From Acidocella sp. (GTDB lineage Bacteria > Pseudomonadota > Alphaproteobacteria > Acetobacterales > Acetobacteraceae): a DNA stretch of 37,035 nt. Made by a program: the position numbers and the translations under genes. The notes below the pieces were generated by a model. It was not told the origin of the DNA. It searched no databases and worked only from the letters and a program-made list of their open reading frames with translations. This document shows positions 28,201 through 36,098 of the stretch, piece after piece. Location: the NCBI GenBank assembly GCA_026224875.1, contig JAMFRU010000103.1, positions 1 through 37,035 of the forward strand, given 5' to 3'. Numbering within the stretch: the stretch's first letter is position 1; the number at the start of each line of letters is the position of its first letter.

Positions 28201-31200
28201 CCGCCGCTTCGGCGAGGTGATGCTACGCCGCGGCGCCTATGAGATCAAACTTTCACTCACCCAGCCCGCCCCTATTTTTGCCGCCGCCGACCAGGTAGCA
28301 CCGGTGCATACCGGCCTGCAGGTGAAGTACAGCGGGCCCGACAGTCAGCACGAGCGCATCGAAATCCCACGCGATAAATTATTCCAGATCAGCAAGAGCG
28401 CCACGCTCGGTGCAGGGTTGACGCCGGTCAGCACCGGGGCCAGTGCGTTTCTGGCGCAGCTTTATACCGGCTCGCTGCGCGATATCCGCCGCACCTATCA
28501 GCGCGCCTATAAGGCATTGCTGTTCACGCACCGGCTCGAGCTGCGCGCGGCGCAGCATCCACATGAGCCATCTGAGTTGGCCACTTTGCTGGCCGCACCG
28601 GACGGTTTTGCCGGTGCCGGGTATTTTCAGGCGAGCCCTGGGAGCATTTTCACACGCCAACTCGCAGATTTCGATCTCAACTATCTGCCTGTGCGCGACG
28701 ATTATGACGCGCCAGCAGGCGACCAGCGCACCGCTCCCTCGCCGCAGCGGGTGCAGGCCATGTTCGACTGGTGGGAGCGGCTGTTCGACTATACCACGAT
28801 GCGCGCCGCGGTGCAGCGCGAATGCGGCCACGCGGTTTGGGAGATCTTTCTGGAAGCCGCCGAGAAGCAGCCCGCCAATGCCGCTTATCTGCTCCGCCAG
28901 ATCGGCGCCGCTGCGGAAGATTGGCCGCTTGAGATGCGTTATTTCCAGCGCCAAACGGCGGCAGTGTATCACCTGGAGTATCAGAACTTCCTCGATGAGC
29001 GCTGGGTGATCCGCGCCTGGCATGCCAACCGGTGGCTCTGCGCCGCGCAAGAGCATTTCGCTTCAACGGGTGTGATGCAGGCGCGGCCGGACCTTTGGGC
29101 ATCCGACAACCCGAGCACCGTATTGCCCGCGGAGACGCAGACAGGTAACGCCAATCTGCTCGCTTTCGTGCTGCAGGGCGCCTTCGACGACGGCAGACCA
29201 CGCCGTTACGAGGACATCAAGCGGCTGAACGACGGGTTGCGCCAACGCGGCCGCGCCGCCCTGCTGGCCTACCTGTGCCACGGTAACCGCGTGGCTTTGC
29301 CCTGGCAGGCTGGGCTCTACGCCACCACCCCGCGCGAGCTCAGCGATCTGCTGCTGCTGGACGTGCAGACCGGGTTGCATGAGCATGCGAGCAGGATTGA
29401 AGATGTGATCAGCGCCGCGCAGGCCTACATCCGCCGCGCGCGGCTGGGTTTGGAAGCGGGCTGGACGGTCACGCGCGATTTCGCCCGGCTCTGGGACCGC
29501 GAATTCGCCAGCTACGAGATTTGGCAGGCCTGCAAGCAGCGGCATTTGTACAAGGAAAATTGGCTGGAATGGGAGGCACTGGAAAAAGCCAAAACCGTGC
29601 CCGCTTTCCGCTTTTTGGAAGACAGCCTGAAGGGGGCGGCGCTCAGCTGTGCCGAACCCTGCGGACTGGAATGGTGGCCGGATAACAATTTGGTGCCGGA
29701 CCATGCGGGCCTCGCGCTTGAGCAGGCCCGTGAGCCCGCCTCCCTGCTGCAGCTGGCCGCACCGGTGGAAGGGCTGGGGCTGATCGGCACGCCGGAACGT
29801 GATGCGCGCCCAAGCTGGCTCGCCGCCATTCCGGCGCAAGCCGCGCCACCACCCGGCGCCGGCGCCGGTGGCGCCACAGCTGCCGGACTGCCGCTGTGGT
29901 TGCAATCGGCGATAAGGATGGGAGAGAATTTCGTGCGCGTCGCCGCTGCGGGAACGCCGGCTGCCGCAACGCCGTTTGCGCCGCATGGGAGCACCAGAGA
30001 AAACTGCGTGAGTTGCTGTCATCAATGCGGTGGCGATCATCCACCCGGCATCGATGAATATTATTTTTGGTTGGTGGAGGGTGAGTATTACGACAACGCC
30101 CCGCAGCTCAGCACTCTTCCGCCGGCCGAAAGCGATGACGGTTTCCAATACGGCTTCCAGGACGATTATTACGATCCCGCACAGCAGCAGGCCGCGTATT
30201 GGCAGGATCCCGCGCAACTGCCGCCGCTGCTCGATTGGACGGCATTGCCCATGGTACGGCTTGCCTGGTGCCGGGTTCATAATGGCGTATTCCACCAGCC
30301 GCGCCGCTCGCATCTCGGCGTGCCGGTGGCGGCGGGGCAAAGCCCGGCGCTGGTCTTCCAGGGACGCAGTGTGGACTCGCTGTTCTTCACCGTCACCAAC
30401 GGCCAAAGCCCCATAGGGCTGGCCGGCAACCCCCAGCCCGGCTTCCGTTACGACCTCGCCTGGGACGGGGCCCTGGTGATGCCGCAGGTGGCGCCGCCGC
30501 CGGCCGTCAGCCCGTTTGCCGGACAGCTCCCCGCCTATCCGTACTTTGCCTATGCCGAACCGGGCGAACCAGCTTTCCCGCTCTCCAACTTTGCCCCATC
30601 CCTGGCCGTCGCGCGCTGGCTGCGCGCGCATTGCCGGTTCGAGCCCGCGCTGCGCTGGTACCGCCTGGCGTTTGATCCACTCGCCAATGACTGCACCTGG
30701 ATCGATTGCAAACCGGACACGCCGGCGCAGAACAACCCGCAACCGGTCGAAACTCAGGTCCAGACCCAAGAGGACCTTCAGCTACCCGCGACGGCGGCGC
30801 TCGGCGCCTGTTGCGACAGCACGGATATCTCCTGCGACGTAGCCGAGCAGCGCGCCATCGTGTTGCATTACCTGGAAACGCTCGTGGAATGGGGGCATGC
30901 AATGATGCGCCGGCGGCAATCGCCGGAGGCCTTCGCCCAAGCCCGCGTGCTGTTCGACGCGGCGCGGTTGGTACTGGGCCGTAGGCCGCGCACCGTGCGC
31001 CTTACCCCTCCGGCCATCCCGCAGCCGATCAGCGCTTTCAAACCGGCAACCCCTGCCCTGAACCCGCGCCTGCTCGATTTATACACGGTGGTGGAAGACC
31101 AGCTGCGCGTGATCCACGATGATTTAAGCACGCACCGCCTGCGCAACGGCAAACCGAACCGCGATTTGCCGTATTTTGGCGATTCGCCCTGGCGCGAAGG

Positions 31201-33451
31201 CTGGCGCAACAACCTCGAGCCCTGCGCCGAGGATTCTGCCTGGTGCCACCCGGTAAGCCCCTACCGTTTCACCTTCCTCATCCAAAAAGCCCAGGAATAT
31301 GCTGCCAAAGTCCAGGAGCTTGGTGGCCAGCTGCTGAGCGCCTTCGAGAAGGGCGATGCCGAATACCTGGCGGCGATGCGCGCCGGACAGGAACGTGAAA
31401 TTCTTACCATCAGCCTGGCCGCCAAAAAGGACCAATGGCGCGACGCCGATTGGCAGATCGAGTCGTTGCAAAAAACCAAGGCGGTGAGTCAGGCAAATCT
31501 GATCTATTATACGGGCCTCATCAATGCCGGGCCGGGCGGATTGATCAACGACGAAATCCAGTATGAGAGCTTGATGAACTCCGAGCTTTCGTTGCGCGAA
31601 GCCGCCAATGCCATGGAGGCGATCGGCGAAGGTTTGAGCTTGATTCCGGATTTTGTCGTCGGTGCGGCCGGATTCGGCGGCAGTCCTGTGGCCATTTCCT
31701 GGCTGCCGCTGGGCACCAAACTCGGCGGCATGTTCGCCGCCATTGCCCGTATCATCAACAACGAAGCGCAAATTCAAAGTGAGAATGCGCAGCTCGACAA
31801 TACCGAAGCCGGCTGGATCCGCCGCCTCGCCGATTGGGTGCATCAAACCCAAATTTTGGCCATTGAAATTCAGCAGGCAGAGCGTCAGATTTTGGGATCG
31901 CAGCGGCGGCGCGACCAGGCGCTGGTTGATTTGAACGCGCATCAGCGGCAGATGGAAAACGCCACCGATGTGCAGAATTTTCTGCGCGATAAATTCAGCA
32001 ATCACGAATTATATCTCTATCTGCAACGCGAGGCCGCGGCTTTGTACTACCAAGCCTACGACCTTGCCTTGCACGCCGCCCGCCAGGCGCAGCGTGCCTT
32101 TAACCTGGAGCGCGGGCATACCACCAAGCATTTTCTGCCGTCCAGTGCCTGGGATGATCTGCATGACGGTTTGATGGCCGGCGAACGGCTCTCCACCGCT
32201 TTGCGTCATATGGAGAAATCCTATTTCGACGAGAATATCCGTGAATACGAACTGACCAAGCATGTCTCGTTGCGGCTCGCGTTCCCGCTCGATTATCTCC
32301 GCCTGCGCCATGATGGCGCGTGCGAGATCGAGCTGGCGGAATGGATGTTTGATCAGGATTTCCCCGGCCAGTATATGCGGCGTATCCGTAACGTCTCGCT
32401 CACCATTCCTTGCGTCACCGGACCCTATACCGGCGTGCATTGCCGCCTCACTCTGCTCAGCAGCATCACGCGCATCGACCCGCGGCTGATCGCCCCGGCA
32501 CATGGCTGCTGCTGCCCGCCCGCGGCACACTGCTGCACGCATGAGACCGGCAACGCGGATGGCTATACGCTCTGCCCCGACGACCCGCGCATGGCGAAAA
32601 TTCTGGGCGCGCGAGAGGCGGTGGCAACCTCGAGCGGTCAGAACGATACCGGCATGTTCGAACTGAGTTTCAGCGACCCGCGCTATCTGCCGTTTGAATA
32701 CATGGGGGCTGTCAGCTGCTGGCGTGTCGAACTGCCACCAGAGAACAATTATTTTGATCCAAACACGATGACCGACGCTGTGCTGCATATCAACTACACC
32801 TCGCGCGAAGGTGGTGAGGGACTGCGCCAGGCCGCCATGGCCACTTGCCGCAAGTATCTTCCCGGCGACGGTTGGGCCTTCTTCGACATGCGGCACGATT
32901 TCCCCGACGCCTGGGAATTGTTCCGCCGTGCCGAGGAAGCGTACCTGCCGCAGCGCGAATTGGTCGCACGCATCCGGCGCAAGTGTCTGCCCTACCTACC
33001 CGGCAATCCGGAGCTGCGACTCACCAAATTCGCCCTGATGTTCGAGACTGCCGAGATGGCCTCGCGCGACTGCCCTGAAGCCGAGGGCTGCCCTTGTCCG
33101 GAACCGCAAACCCCCGCCATGCAACAGATCGCCTACCGCCGGCACGGCAAAGACGAAGCCTGGCGGCATTTCACCTGCTACGCCTCGGTGGAATGGCCGC
33201 GGCTCTATAGCGGCGAGATCGATGTCGACTTGCGTCCGTTCCACCGCGGCGCCGAGGGCTGCGACGTGGAGTTCGGCTTCGCTGGACAGCTAGGTGAAAT
33301 TTTGAAGGTGTATTTGTTCTGCCAATACGCCCCCGTGACGATATGCTGCGCGGAGGTACGTCCGCCGGGCCCGGCAGGCGCGAAACCGGCGGCGCCCGCA
33401 ACCCACCGCCTGGCGCTGCCTCTAGTAAACGCCCAACTTCCTCGACGCTGA
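22277..33451 (+). CDS. TcA-type toxin complex pore subunit, oversized
   Basis: TcA proteins form bell-shaped pentamers whose central channel injects the TcC tail into target cells; most are about 2,300-2,600 aa and this one is 3724 aa. The N-terminal third is atypical and contains three beta-rich inserts (about 223-290, 517-588, 731-810). A VRP1-like region follows (about 1350-1545). A PA14-like insert lies at about 1833-2015, then the ABC-toxin-N region (about 2055-2455), with LLLLDVQTGLHEHASRIEDV and FARLWDREFASYEIW. A FEPALRWYRLAFDP motif is near 2785. The long helical pore and TcB-binding domain (about 3005-3400) includes GDAEYLAAMRAGQEREIL and MEKSYFDENIREYELTKHVS. Cys clusters (EPCCMDD, CVSCCHQCGG, CCCPPAAHCC, GCPCPE) are unusual for this family. 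The start has GGGAGACGGAG upstream. The last about 11 residues (from about LPLVNAQLPRR) are antisense to a recombinase remnant, so the native end is probably lost. Confidence 0.88.
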   Translation: MPNYIVVRIVPQTPVDAITFSTYLSALGGLTITAYALDFATAGSQPPGPAIGTASYNAVSPSGFWTSDGGSPPLYVNSSQPPYPSGTTTGLVQQVDFGFDPNMFADVFALESVATAIIEISGALTLENIQLAVKWATQAEPTVTAYYDLTLASGTAPDLSNWPAGGSSDAWSQLTPNVYISLPPPPTAANPLTLQLPSNGAPPAFDALLATVQAVLADDPGPAVVVTPSAVAAGASQITVPAGTAGIVTGMTATAAYLPADTIVTAVAGNVITLNQQLSGAVAGTVSFGANLATLTPAQCQNIAYEILWSQQPALPTPPEPVEDMYTYPPNNGSLLESGNSVNQDEGDRQQFEAQLKSYYAATNANANQLTGFIYALSAAVACEQFSLAATQVLLDIPVNPGQPSSSPASETEIILTGIGGLAPAGGFGVPAAYFYGLAYALPSSMGAVQRYGLATGDQLPHLLTQFTTAISAGTVTDAEAFVTGGLAAINTAQAARRLLALGIPPGSGTSLAPLGTITLLTSATTPSDTTLSFAGTAGLAAGVLVNGPGIPAGATIAAAPGATSVTLSAPVLNNLAAGASITFTPAFSGAAPVLSQLPALIQAWLAFPTSVPGSVSSETYQPGDDVAIFWPTAAANEPQAMLGLVLSALTQGYIIPAPFDTALGIEILSQLTPPTLATLAGYKAAQWTALFTTNPTWLPPMPGGTVAGIAAFIQTVRQFFAAAESGPVSAVNLATSAGSNAGSDTLSFISVNNLSTGMSVSCPAVNGAIPPGTTVTAVNPGTNPPSVTLSNNLTATIPKLTNIIFTPNLAAATGGGLPQLPMPSKDWIGACLAIYDSAFTFGSGIANPANLASAATSVCPGDAAAQAWLVEAITAIDALCGLVAGAGYPVLASATASPNTGVLGFSLVEALYSCGFRSASDISSLTSVEFQQALLGTVAYGTAGSTIYAKAGTGAQPPGPGNGFTPVNPDGMLTNCIPPLSLSPLGPNAYLNELLQLAPTSTCAQPLPAGATTTLGTLLAARRGPLGNLLASTANLLTPLPVIDLVNENLEALAAEIIAAPGTTPAGVVYDTSADALAGFTLCEETPCPPDRAACNDPAVIFNAIPEYSTPATPLPANAAVEPAVYNALAVDFSACELPYNQALDVNRSYLSYLRSCRFEEMRSFRRCITEFVLDPGQQPSKFADYLWRYPVRIDIAIEYLGITPQEYRLLFNGQPAAACGDTDLRGDPLLGNDANDNGANNTDSVAGGAADVAGGTASVAGSGSIDPRLLYAVGTDATGGWTATALQVPEFLRLTCLSYCDFIALWQSGYVPFSNGTLVEARENERNANFPLCEPCCMDDLAIAFPPETPVELGLHKLNVFTRLWRKLRENCGCGYSFAEFRDICDVLKLFDGTTLNQDFIRQLAAFQMLRDDFRLSLSDATSPLPANAVDADRTQLLALWAQPQAAKWGWAVRQLLRGVEAFSSRRHGARRDCDFIEALTNHLDPLSRLAGFDPASATDSWHAAPTHTLRFAEVLAKIHASRFSLDDLLYLFTVDGPSGPHSPFPLQDETEAQLLPLNLPEEEHDHRGERRHSIWALRHALLEAGYAEEETHEWSWPRISAALQSEFGFAAADVLSLGQHFFPRVLDRSGTHVPPGAALFQSPLPAANTTPAVWNTSSSGPFHYDSGSERLTTALPLDDAALRRRLEGGHDFNAAEQQAIQDLYYQPRAQLATFALLFEDFPEAQARMVEAHDEEERFAWFRRQFALCHIRARIIAAHLAGHAAQTCGGARDDGEAVAALVLRNLAADENLLAPTPSDPNPVWENNDGTHAGFTWPLPSGGALAGLLALTGTGLVGEYSVAGGGVAWREPCSGLGMFGRTRNHDNLPVPCVLPGLDAPLAAGQGTFVAVHNGLLQKDLSNEWLGGAEGFTAVWSGALLIEHEGHYEFTAGDWTPPGEPADYDAASRRSWLLVLTRGTRSWTLLSHGWPSETDRRFGEVMLRRGAYEIKLSLTQPAPIFAAADQVAPVHTGLQVKYSGPDSQHERIEIPRDKLFQISKSATLGAGLTPVSTGASAFLAQLYTGSLRDIRRTYQRAYKALLFTHRLELRAAQHPHEPSELATLLAAPDGFAGAGYFQASPGSIFTRQLADFDLNYLPVRDDYDAPAGDQRTAPSPQRVQAMFDWWERLFDYTTMRAAVQRECGHAVWEIFLEAAEKQPANAAYLLRQIGAAAEDWPLEMRYFQRQTAAVYHLEYQNFLDERWVIRAWHANRWLCAAQEHFASTGVMQARPDLWASDNPSTVLPAETQTGNANLLAFVLQGAFDDGRPRRYEDIKRLNDGLRQRGRAALLAYLCHGNRVALPWQAGLYATTPRELSDLLLLDVQTGLHEHASRIEDVISAAQAYIRRARLGLEAGWTVTRDFARLWDREFASYEIWQACKQRHLYKENWLEWEALEKAKTVPAFRFLEDSLKGAALSCAEPCGLEWWPDNNLVPDHAGLALEQAREPASLLQLAAPVEGLGLIGTPERDARPSWLAAIPAQAAPPPGAGAGGATAAGLPLWLQSAIRMGENFVRVAAAGTPAAATPFAPHGSTRENCVSCCHQCGGDHPPGIDEYYFWLVEGEYYDNAPQLSTLPPAESDDGFQYGFQDDYYDPAQQQAAYWQDPAQLPPLLDWTALPMVRLAWCRVHNGVFHQPRRSHLGVPVAAGQSPALVFQGRSVDSLFFTVTNGQSPIGLAGNPQPGFRYDLAWDGALVMPQVAPPPAVSPFAGQLPAYPYFAYAEPGEPAFPLSNFAPSLAVARWLRAHCRFEPALRWYRLAFDPLANDCTWIDCKPDTPAQNNPQPVETQVQTQEDLQLPATAALGACCDSTDISCDVAEQRAIVLHYLETLVEWGHAMMRRRQSPEAFAQARVLFDAARLVLGRRPRTVRLTPPAIPQPISAFKPATPALNPRLLDLYTVVEDQLRVIHDDLSTHRLRNGKPNRDLPYFGDSPWREGWRNNLEPCAEDSAWCHPVSPYRFTFLIQKAQEYAAKVQELGGQLLSAFEKGDAEYLAAMRAGQEREILTISLAAKKDQWRDADWQIESLQKTKAVSQANLIYYTGLINAGPGGLINDEIQYESLMNSELSLREAANAMEAIGEGLSLIPDFVVGAAGFGGSPVAISWLPLGTKLGGMFAAIARIINNEAQIQSENAQLDNTEAGWIRRLADWVHQTQILAIEIQQAERQILGSQRRRDQALVDLNAHQRQMENATDVQNFLRDKFSNHELYLYLQREAAALYYQAYDLALHAARQAQRAFNLERGHTTKHFLPSSAWDDLHDGLMAGERLSTALRHMEKSYFDENIREYELTKHVSLRLAFPLDYLRLRHDGACEIELAEWMFDQDFPGQYMRRIRNVSLTIPCVTGPYTGVHCRLTLLSSITRIDPRLIAPAHGCCCPPAAHCCTHETGNADGYTLCPDDPRMAKILGAREAVATSSGQNDTGMFELSFSDPRYLPFEYMGAVSCWRVELPPENNYFDPNTMTDAVLHINYTSREGGEGLRQAAMATCRKYLPGDGWAFFDMRHDFPDAWELFRRAEEAYLPQRELVARIRRKCLPYLPGNPELRLTKFALMFETAEMASRDCPEAEGCPCPEPQTPAMQQIAYRRHGKDEAWRHFTCYASVEWPRLYSGEIDVDLRPFHRGAEGCDVEFGFAGQLGEILKVYLFCQYAPVTICCAEVRPPGPAGAKPAAPATHRLALPLVNAQLPRR

Positions 33452-33504
33452 GCACATCTGGGAGTTTACGCGGATAGCGGATCAATACGAGCCGCCGCGA
33501 CAGG
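33412..33504 (-). pseudogene. Tyrosine recombinase remnant, central part (left of IS21)
   Basis: On the minus strand this reads SRRLVLIRYPRKLPDVLSVE, then EVGRLLEAAPG. This is the linker between the core-binding and catalytic domains of phage-type integrases (RRLxxxRxPRKLPxVLSxEEVxRLLEAAPG). The similarity stops at about 33412, where tcA begins on the other strand; the catalytic Arg, His and Tyr are all missing. The other half of the gene lies beyond the IS21 element at 36099-36332. Confidence 0.8.
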
Positions 33505-33510
33505 CTGCGG

Positions 33511-33602
33511 ATTCCGATGAAGTCGGCCATGCATTCCAATTTGAAGCCGGCCAGTGATTCCGATCTCAAGCCGGCCGGGTATTCCGATTTGATGTCGGCC
33601 AC
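33511..33602 (+). repeat. Four tandem IS21 terminal repeats, left end
   Basis: Four imperfect copies of ATTCCGATnTnAAGCCGGCC lie at 33511, 33533, 33557 and 33581, with a period of 22-24 bp. They are the expected multiple binding sites for the IstA transposase at an IS21 end. The inner copy is about 60 bases before the stop of istB. Confidence 0.8.
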
Positions 33603-33661
33603 CTGAGCGTTATCGATTGGGTCTGGTTGAATGATTATCGTGTCTCTTTACTGGGTCAAGT

Positions 33662-34408
33662 TCAGGCGTCTGCGGCGGCGGGATTCTGTTTTTTGCGGAG
33701 GCTCTCGCCGGTCAGTTCGATGCGGTAGGCGTTGTGGATGAGGCGGTCGAGGATGGCGTCGGCGATGGTTGGGTCGCCGATGATCTCGTACCATTGCTCG
33801 ATAGGCACCTGGCTCGTGATGATGACGGAGCGCATCTCGTGGCGGTCGTCGATGATCTCCAGCAAGTCACGGCGCTGGTCGGCGGTCAGGGTTTCGGGGC
33901 CCCAGTCGTCCAGGATCAGCAGGTCCACCTTGGCGATCTGGCGTAATGTCCTGGCGTAGCGGCCGTCAGCCCGGGCCATGGCCAAGGTGGAGAACAGCCG
34001 CGGCACACGGTGATAGGCGGTGGACAGATCCTCGCGGCAGGCTTTCTGGCCCAGCGCGCAGGCGAGCCAGCTTTTGCCGACGCCACAGGGGCCGGTGATC
34101 AGTAAATTGTGCCGGGAACGGACCCAGTCACAGCCTGCGAGCTTCAGGAATAATGCACGGTCGAGGCCGCGCGCCGCGCGGTAATCGACATCCGCAATGC
34201 TGGCGGATTGCCGCAGTTTGGCGGCGCGGGCGCGGCTCTCGAAGCGTTTTTGCCGCCGTAAGGTGGCTTCGTGGTCCAGCAGTAAAGCCAGCCACTCGCC
34301 ATGTTCAAGGCCGGCAACCTCAGGCTGGCGTTCAAGCTCCCTAAACCCCTTGGCCATGCCGTGCAGGCCAAGCTTCTGGAGCAGGTCGAGCGTTGGGTGG
34401 GTGAGCAT
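33662..34408 (-). CDS. istB: IS21-family helper ATPase IstB
   Basis: This 248-aa AAA+ ATPase of the IstB/DnaC type helps the IstA transposase choose and capture target DNA. Walker A is GPCGVGKS (about residues 106-113) and Walker B is VDLLILDDWG (about 163-172). The N-terminal helical part begins MLTHPTLDLLQKLGLHGMAK, the normal start. It is full length, in frame and lies 12 bases after the istA stop, with AAAGGA before the ATG. It appears intact, unlike istA. Confidence 0.92.
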   Translation of the reverse strand: MLTHPTLDLLQKLGLHGMAKGFRELERQPEVAGLEHGEWLALLLDHEATLRRQKRFESRARAAKLRQSASIADVDYRAARGLDRALFLKLAGCDWVRSRHNLLITGPCGVGKSWLACALGQKACREDLSTAYHRVPRLFSTLAMARADGRYARTLRQIAKVDLLILDDWGPETLTADQRRDLLEIIDDRHEMRSVIITSQVPIEQWYEIIGDPTIADAILDRLIHNAYRIELTGESLRKKQNPAAADA

Positions 34409-34420
34409 GGTTTGGTCCTT

Positions 34421-35967
34421 TCAGTGAAAATATTTGGAGCCGCGCAAGTTGCCATGGATCATCACCACCTGCGGCTCGCTGGTTGTGATGGCGGCGCGGT
34501 CGAGTTTGTTGGCGATGATCGAGGCGATGCTCTTGTAGGTGAACGCGCCAAAGGCGACGGCACGGGCCGACACCGCCTCGGCACGGATTTTATCCAGCTC
34601 CCGGAACAGCCGCAGTACACCAAGACAGGTTCTGAACCCCTGTTCCGGGTGCGGGCGGCTAGCCAGAATGGCCGTGACCAGGCCCTCGGTATGAGGACCA
34701 ACCGATGCGCCCCAGCGGCGGAACCGTTCCGGCGTCCATTTGGCGTAGCACCGGTGCGCGCTTGGCATGTGCTCAGGGTTGGTGCCGTGCCTGGACCCGC
34801 CATAACGGCGCTCATGCACGGCAATTCGATTTCCCTGGAAAAATATCTCGATCATCCGCGCCGTCGCGCGGGTGTTGACCTGGGCCCGGATCAGATTATG
34901 CGGCACCGAGTAGAAATACCCGCAGACCTCGACATGATAATCCAACGAGACACGGGCAAAGCCCCATTCGGCGAATTCATAGTCGGTGTCGGGTAACATG
35001 GCCAAAGCCGGGCGCTCGATCGTCTCGAACAGATGCCGCCGGCTGACCCCAAGCCGGCGCATGATATGATCGTTGATCCGCTCCACCATGCCGGCAATGG
35101 CCTGGTTGGCCTCCGCCAAAGAGAAGAATTTTTGCGCCCGCAACCGGCCCAGTATGTAGCTCTGGGCAAAGCGCACCCCGGCTTCCACCTTGGCCTTATC
35201 CTTCGGCCGCCGCGGCCGCGCGGGCAGGACGCCAATGCCGTAATGCGCGGCCATCCGGCCATAGCTCAGATTGATCTTGGGGTCGTAGAACGACGCCTTG
35301 TTGACGCCGGACTTCAGATTATCCGGCACCACCAGCCGCGGCACGCCGCCGAAGAACCTGAACATGCGCACATGGGCGCCGATCCAATCCGGCAGCGTCT
35401 GGCTCCAGCTCACCTCGGCATAGGTGTAATTTGACGCACCCAACACCGCGACAAAAATCTCCGCAAACCGCACCTCGCCTGTCGCGGGGTCTGTAATGCC
35501 GAGCTTTTTACCCGAATAATCGACAAACACCTTGTCGCCCGCCCGGTGCTCCTGGCGCATGACCGGCGACAGCCGCGCCTCGAACTCCCGGAACAAATCG
35601 CAGAACCGGCTGTAGCTGTATCCTTCCGGATGCGCGGCGCGATATTCCTCCCACAACACCATCAGGTTGACCCCAGGGCGTTTGAGCTCACAAACCAGCT
35701 TGCTCCAAACTGGCTCGGCACGCCGGCGCACCCCGCGGGGAGCACCATTGCGGGCAAACAGCCGTTCCTCCAAAACCGTATCGGTCAGGTCGGCCGGCAG
35801 CGGCCAGGCCAGGCCAGCCCCGCCACCTGCGCCCGCTTCAGATTATCCTGGACCGTGCTGCGCGCCACGCCCAGCATCCGCCCGATCTGCCGCGCGCTGA
35901 TCCCCTCGCTGGCCCGCCGTAATGTGTATCGTATCTGCCTCATCGTCAGCTCTCGCTTTGCCGGCAT
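34421..35967 (-). pseudogene. istA: IS21-family transposase IstA, frameshifted
   Basis: The gene starts at an ATG at 35967 after GAGGAGGGG and reads MPAKRELTMRQIRYTLRRAS with an HTH (ISARQIGRMLGVARSTVQDN). At 35802-35816 the sequence has three copies of a 5-bp unit (GGCCA on the plus strand). Two copies would give AGLAWPLPADLTDTVLEERL without interruption. The third copy shifts the frame and causes a stop. The remaining about 450 codons, in the new frame, contain the DDE triad (Asp in DKVFVDYSG, Asp in RLVVPDNLK, Glu in KAKVEAGV) and are otherwise undamaged. The product is therefore split, possibly by replication slippage, and may be revertible. A sequencing error is the alternative. Confidence 0.88.
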
Positions 35968-36049
35968 CCGCCCCTCCTCGTGGTTGATCACGAGAGGCCA
36001 AATGCCCGAGTTACTGACCCAGCCAATAACGCCCGGATGCCCCGGCAAA

Positions 36050-36093
36050 GTGGCCGGAATTAAATCGGAATGGTGGCCGGCTTCCGTCGGAAT
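36050..36093 (-). repeat. Two tandem IS21 terminal repeats, right end
   Basis: On the complement, ATTCCGACGGAAGCCGGCCA (36093 leftward) and ATTCCGATTTAATTCCGGCC (36071 leftward) repeat with a 22-bp period. They are inverted relative to the four copies at the left end, as expected for the two ends of one element. Confidence 0.78.
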
Positions 36094-36098
36094 CTACA

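Larger units (their letters stand above)
33505..36098 (-). mobile_element. IS21-family insertion sequence (about 2.59 kb)
   Basis: The element carries istA and istB on the minus strand and is bounded by ACAGG on both sides (33500-33504 and 36099-36103), a 5-bp target duplication. The ends are inversely related: TGCGGATTCCGATGAAGTCG on the left and, on the complement, TGTAGATTCCGACGGAAGCC on the right. Behind each end are further copies of the about 22-bp ATTCCGAT...GCCGGCC unit, as in the multiple terminal transposase-binding sites of IS21. The element split a tyrosine recombinase gene; removing it and one ACAGG restores the recombinase frame as RPNLSRRLVL. Confidence 0.88.

Noticed and set aside
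33511-33602. Four regularly spaced repeats as a CRISPR array
   Set aside because: The repeats are adjacent with almost no spacers, lie at the end of an IS21 element and match inverted copies at its other end.
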